The position numbers and the translations under genes were made by a program. A stretch of DNA of 25,793 nucleotides, from positions 1-25,793 of the forward strand of contig JAEOSY010000447.1 in the NCBI GenBank assembly GCA_016840125.1. The letters run 5' to 3'. Position 1 is the stretch's first letter. Each line of letters begins with the position of its first letter. This document shows positions 23,350-25,793 of the stretch, piece after piece. The notes under the pieces were generated by a model, which was given only the letters and a program-made list of their open reading frames with translations, was not told the origin of the DNA and did not search any database. This DNA is from Candidatus Helarchaeota archaeon (GTDB lineage: Archaea > Asgardarchaeota > Lokiarchaeia > Helarchaeales > HEL-GB-A).

Positions 23350-23479
23350 TCCTTTCTCCCCTATCAAATTTCTTTTTCTACTATTAATTTCACTAATATC
23401 TTATATAAACCTGTATGTATTTTTTATTAGATTTTTAGAAGCTTTTGATTGACGGATTATAAAATTAAACGCCTATATT

Positions 23480-25087
23480 CTATGCGACTCTTCTTTCTCG
23501 CCCTTCCCAAAATTTCGCTCGCAAGTCTTTTTTCAAGATCTTCCCTTGCGCACTTTTAGGTAATGCCCGCTTAAATTTTATGCTCTTCGGAGCCTTATAT
23601 CTAGCAATTTCATCCTTCACGTGTGCAATTAACTGGTCTTCTGTAATATCTCGCCCTTTTTTGAATTCTTTCTTCAGTACAACGATTGCATGTACTGCCT
23701 CTCCCCACCGATCATCTGGAATCCCAATAACCGCGCACTCGAGAACCATTGGATGAGTATAAAGGGCATCTTCCACCTCTTTCGAATATATGTTTTCTCC
23801 ACCTGAAATAATCATATCCTTCCTTCGATCTACAATATAGATGTAACCATCTTCGTCCATTTTTGCTAGATCACCAGTGTGTAACCAGCCATCCTTTATT
23901 GTTTGTGCTGTCTTCTCGGGTTGGTTCCAGTACCCGATCATCATGCTATCGCCCTTGCAAACGATTTCCCCAACCTCGCCTAACGGAACATCTCGTCCCT
24001 CTGTATCCACTATCCGAACATCGGTCCCAACTAGCACTCTACCCGCTGCCGCTAATAAATATTCCTTTCCTGGTTCTAAAGCTTTTTCATGATCTTGCGA
24101 TTCTAAAACTGAGATTGTGGGACTAAACTCAGTTTGACCAAAATATTGAAATACAGCCGCGTTCGGGAATGTTTCCAGCAACTCACGTAAAATTGCAGGT
24201 GCGATCGGGGCGGCTCCATAACCAAAAGCTAAGATATTTGGGAAATAATCCCTATATTTCTCAGTTTCTGGGTCATTCAGCAATAAGTTAATCATGGTGG
24301 GCACCAAACCGGTTCCAATGCATTTGGTCTCAACCATGGTCTTTAAAAAATCAGAAATGACGAACTGGTCTCTAATCACAATCGTAAACCCCTGAAGGGC
24401 AGCTTGTATAGCACTTATATTTACTGCAGCGTGGAAGAAAGGCAACGCTACCAAGTACACTTTTTTATCCATATCGATCTTATACGTCGTCATAGCCATA
24501 CATGCCATCGCATTCTGCAGTAAGCTAAAATGGCTCAACATGACGCCTTTTGGAAGTCCCGTTGTCCCTCCTGTATACATCAAGTAGGCCATATCCTCTT
24601 TCACAATCTGCTCCGAGGGAACAGGTTCCTCCTTGGAATAACCAGTTATTAATTCATCGAAGTTGGTATATTCCTCCGGCACTCCCGATCCATCTTGGTC
24701 ATAGACAATGAGTTTCTGGATTTTTGGGCACTCTGCATGTAAATAATCCCAGTTATACATGAGGTTATTGCTGATTATTAGAATCTCTGCTCCGGAATCA
24801 TTCAATATGTAAGCCAGTTCCTTCTTTCCCATCATATAATTGAGCGGAACCACGACCGCAATTTTCGTAATCCCATAATACGAGAGCAGAATTGCGTCTG
24901 AGTTATATAACAGAAGAGCGACCCGATCCCCCTTTTTCACGCCCATCTCCTGTAGAGCGTGAGCCAATGAGTTCGCCGCCTCATTCACTTGTTCCCAAGT
25001 ATAAACTCGTTCATTAAAAATTAAGGCTCTTCGCCTCTTGATTTGTGGTTGCCGCGCAGCTCGGATTACACAATCACTAATCAACAT
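23480..25087 (-). CDS. AMP-forming acyl-CoA synthetase (fatty-acid-CoA ligase type)
   Basis: A 535-residue ANL-superfamily enzyme. Core motifs: YTGGTTGLPKGVMLSH (171-186, phosphate loop), ALPFFHAAVN, GYGAAPIAP, YFGQTEFSP (the A5-like motif), GWLHTGDLAKMDEDGYIYIV (400-419), DRRKDMIISGGENIYSKEVE (hinge and A8) and SAQGKILKK with the adenylation Lys516. It would activate a carboxylic acid with ATP, then transfer it to CoA in the cytosol. The close fit to long-chain and medium-chain fatty-acyl-CoA ligases suggests lipid or fatty-acid degradation or salvage, but substrate cannot be read. Full length, with an ATG start and no N-terminal signal. A decayed copy of its C-terminus lies directly upstream. 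Confidence 0.96.
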   Translation of the reverse strand: MLISDCVIRAARQPQIKRRRALIFNERVYTWEQVNEAANSLAHALQEMGVKKGDRVALLLYNSDAILLSYYGITKIAVVVPLNYMMGKKELAYILNDSGAEILIISNNLMYNWDYLHAECPKIQKLIVYDQDGSGVPEEYTNFDELITGYSKEEPVPSEQIVKEDMAYLMYTGGTTGLPKGVMLSHFSLLQNAMACMAMTTYKIDMDKKVYLVALPFFHAAVNISAIQAALQGFTIVIRDQFVISDFLKTMVETKCIGTGLVPTMINLLLNDPETEKYRDYFPNILAFGYGAAPIAPAILRELLETFPNAAVFQYFGQTEFSPTISVLESQDHEKALEPGKEYLLAAAGRVLVGTDVRIVDTEGRDVPLGEVGEIVCKGDSMMIGYWNQPEKTAQTIKDGWLHTGDLAKMDEDGYIYIVDRRKDMIISGGENIYSKEVEDALYTHPMVLECAVIGIPDDRWGEAVHAIVVLKKEFKKGRDITEDQLIAHVKDEIARYKAPKSIKFKRALPKSAQGKILKKDLRAKFWEGRERRVA

Positions 25088-25209
25088 TTTAAATCATCTC
25101 GTTACTTTCCAATTTATCCCTCTTTCACATTAGATGAGAATACATGAGACTTTTATCGGAATTTATTTCTTACTCCCAATTAATAGGAGAAAAAAAATGA
25201 TTGAATTGG

Positions 25210-25446
25210 TCATGCGACTCGCCTTTCACGTCCTTCCCAATATTTTTTACGCAGATCTTTTTTCAAAATCTTCCCCTGCGCACTTGTTGGCAGATCGCGT
25301 TTGAACTTAATGCTTTTAGGGGCCTTATAGCGAGCAATTTGGTCTTTCACATGCGCTATGAGTTCTGAAGTTTCTGATCCCATTCTGCCCTCTCCTTTGA
25401 AAGGGGCACTTAATTCTTTTACCAATAAAACCACACCACGTTTAAC
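25210..25446 (-). pseudogene. Decayed second copy of the acyl-CoA ligase C-terminal subdomain
   Basis: About 78 codons encode GVVLLVKELSAPFKGEG and then ELIAHVKDQIARYKAPKSIK, QGKILKKDLRKKYW and EGRERRVA. This is the last 70 or so residues of the AMP-forming ligase at 23480-25087, including the catalytic-Lys motif. The N-terminal 460 residues are missing. Protein identity over the shared end is high, while codons differ at many third positions, so the copy was under selection before it lost its front. It could start at GTG 25434, but a stand-alone AMP_C domain without a partner is unlikely to act. It is in frame with, and directly follows, the stop of the partial gene upstream. Confidence 0.75.
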
Positions 25447-25793
25447 TTACTTTAATTTAATCACGATAACACACCCATTTTCCGAATATTCACAGGAATA
25501 TTCAAATCCTAATTGGTGGGCACCCTGACCAAAGGATGGCGTGCACCATTCTTTACAAAAAGTATCCTTGCCAAGTGTAACTTTACATTTTTTAATGGCT
25601 TTATAAAGACCCTTTTTAGCAGTACATTTCGTAATGTCAATTACAAGTTTGTCTTTTTTTCGTTCGATCGTAAAATCATCGATCGCTGCAAACAAGGTTT
25701 GCAGTCTTATTCTCATATTATCGGCGAGTATTTTCAGCGTTAAATCCTTTGATAAAGTTTTAATTAATTTGGCGCCAAATTTAACACCAGAAG
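25447..25793 (-). CDS. Partial gene, C-terminal part only, unknown function
   Basis: The frame stays open to the window edge, so the true start is outside. About 114 residues are visible, beginning SGVKFGAKLIKTLSKDLTL and including KKDKLVIDITKC, KKCKVTLGKDTFCKEWCTP, and the end LGFEYSCEYSENGCVIVIKL. Five or six Cys, several in pairs, suggest metal or small-molecule binding. The alternating strands and the closing C-x-I-x-I strand give a loose resemblance to V4R-type sensor domains, but this is weak and I do not assign a family. The Met at 25716 is internal, not a start. The TAA at 25447-25449 directly precedes the acyl-ligase remnant in the same frame. Confidence 0.7.
   Translation of the reverse strand, partial: SGVKFGAKLIKTLSKDLTLKILADNMRIRLQTLFAAIDDFTIERKKDKLVIDITKCTAKKGLYKAIKKCKVTLGKDTFCKEWCTPSFGQGAHQLGFEYSCEYSENGCVIVIKLK

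Noticed and set aside
25199..25306. Plus-strand short frame after a good GGAG site at about 25187-25190
   Set aside because: Only 35 codons and wholly antisense to the ligase remnant; the ribosome-like site is likely chance in an A-rich gap.

Overview
The window looks like chromosomal DNA of an archaeon, most likely of the Asgard (Promethearchaeota) group. The evidence is AT-rich DNA, TATA boxes about 25 bases ahead of start codons with very short leaders, Shine-Dalgarno sites in operons, oligo-T stops, many secreted proteins with one C-terminal membrane anchor, and a longin-like domain fused to a membrane protein. The lineage is inferred from gene style; no rRNA or other marker gene is present.

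Region by region. 1-3340: a membrane-anchored surface protein, then a four-gene operon of three paralogous membrane proteins and a PF13601-type winged-helix regulator, with an array of CTTTG/CAAAG half-sites around the promoter. 3341-4550: a 7-TM protein with a cytosolic longin-like domain, behind a 24-bp perfect palindrome. 4699-13209: two giant divergent single-pass receptors. Each has an ectodomain with fourteen propeller-type repeats, one TM helix, a cytosolic TIR domain with the catalytic Glu, and a shared C-terminal winged-helix-like tail. 13377-15143: a polytopic protein with an external glycosidase-like domain. 15270-18322: the remnant of a surface-protein anchor, and a protein with a two-repeat TATA-binding protein (TBP) domain, a SIR2 domain and about ten TPRs. 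18408-25793: mostly single genes, namely a nitronate monooxygenase-like flavoenzyme, a C39/papain-like protein, an unlisted 56-residue coiled-coil protein, a radical SAM protein, a small leader-like protein, a secreted protein with a cytosolic zinc knuckle, an AMP-forming acyl-CoA ligase, a decayed copy of that ligase's C-terminus, and a partial gene at the edge.

How the genes may work together. The most striking part is 4.7-18.3 kb. Two Toll-receptor-like TIR proteins lie close to a TBP-SIR2-TPR fusion. TIR and SIR2 domains are the NAD-consuming parts of many prokaryotic immune systems (Thoeris pairs them). A TBP that still keeps its DNA-contact residues joined to SIR2 is, as far as I know, an undescribed architecture. 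It suggests a promoter- or DNA-associated NAD-using switch or effector. That the receptors and the fusion form one pathway is inference from proximity and shared chemistry; they are not in one operon.
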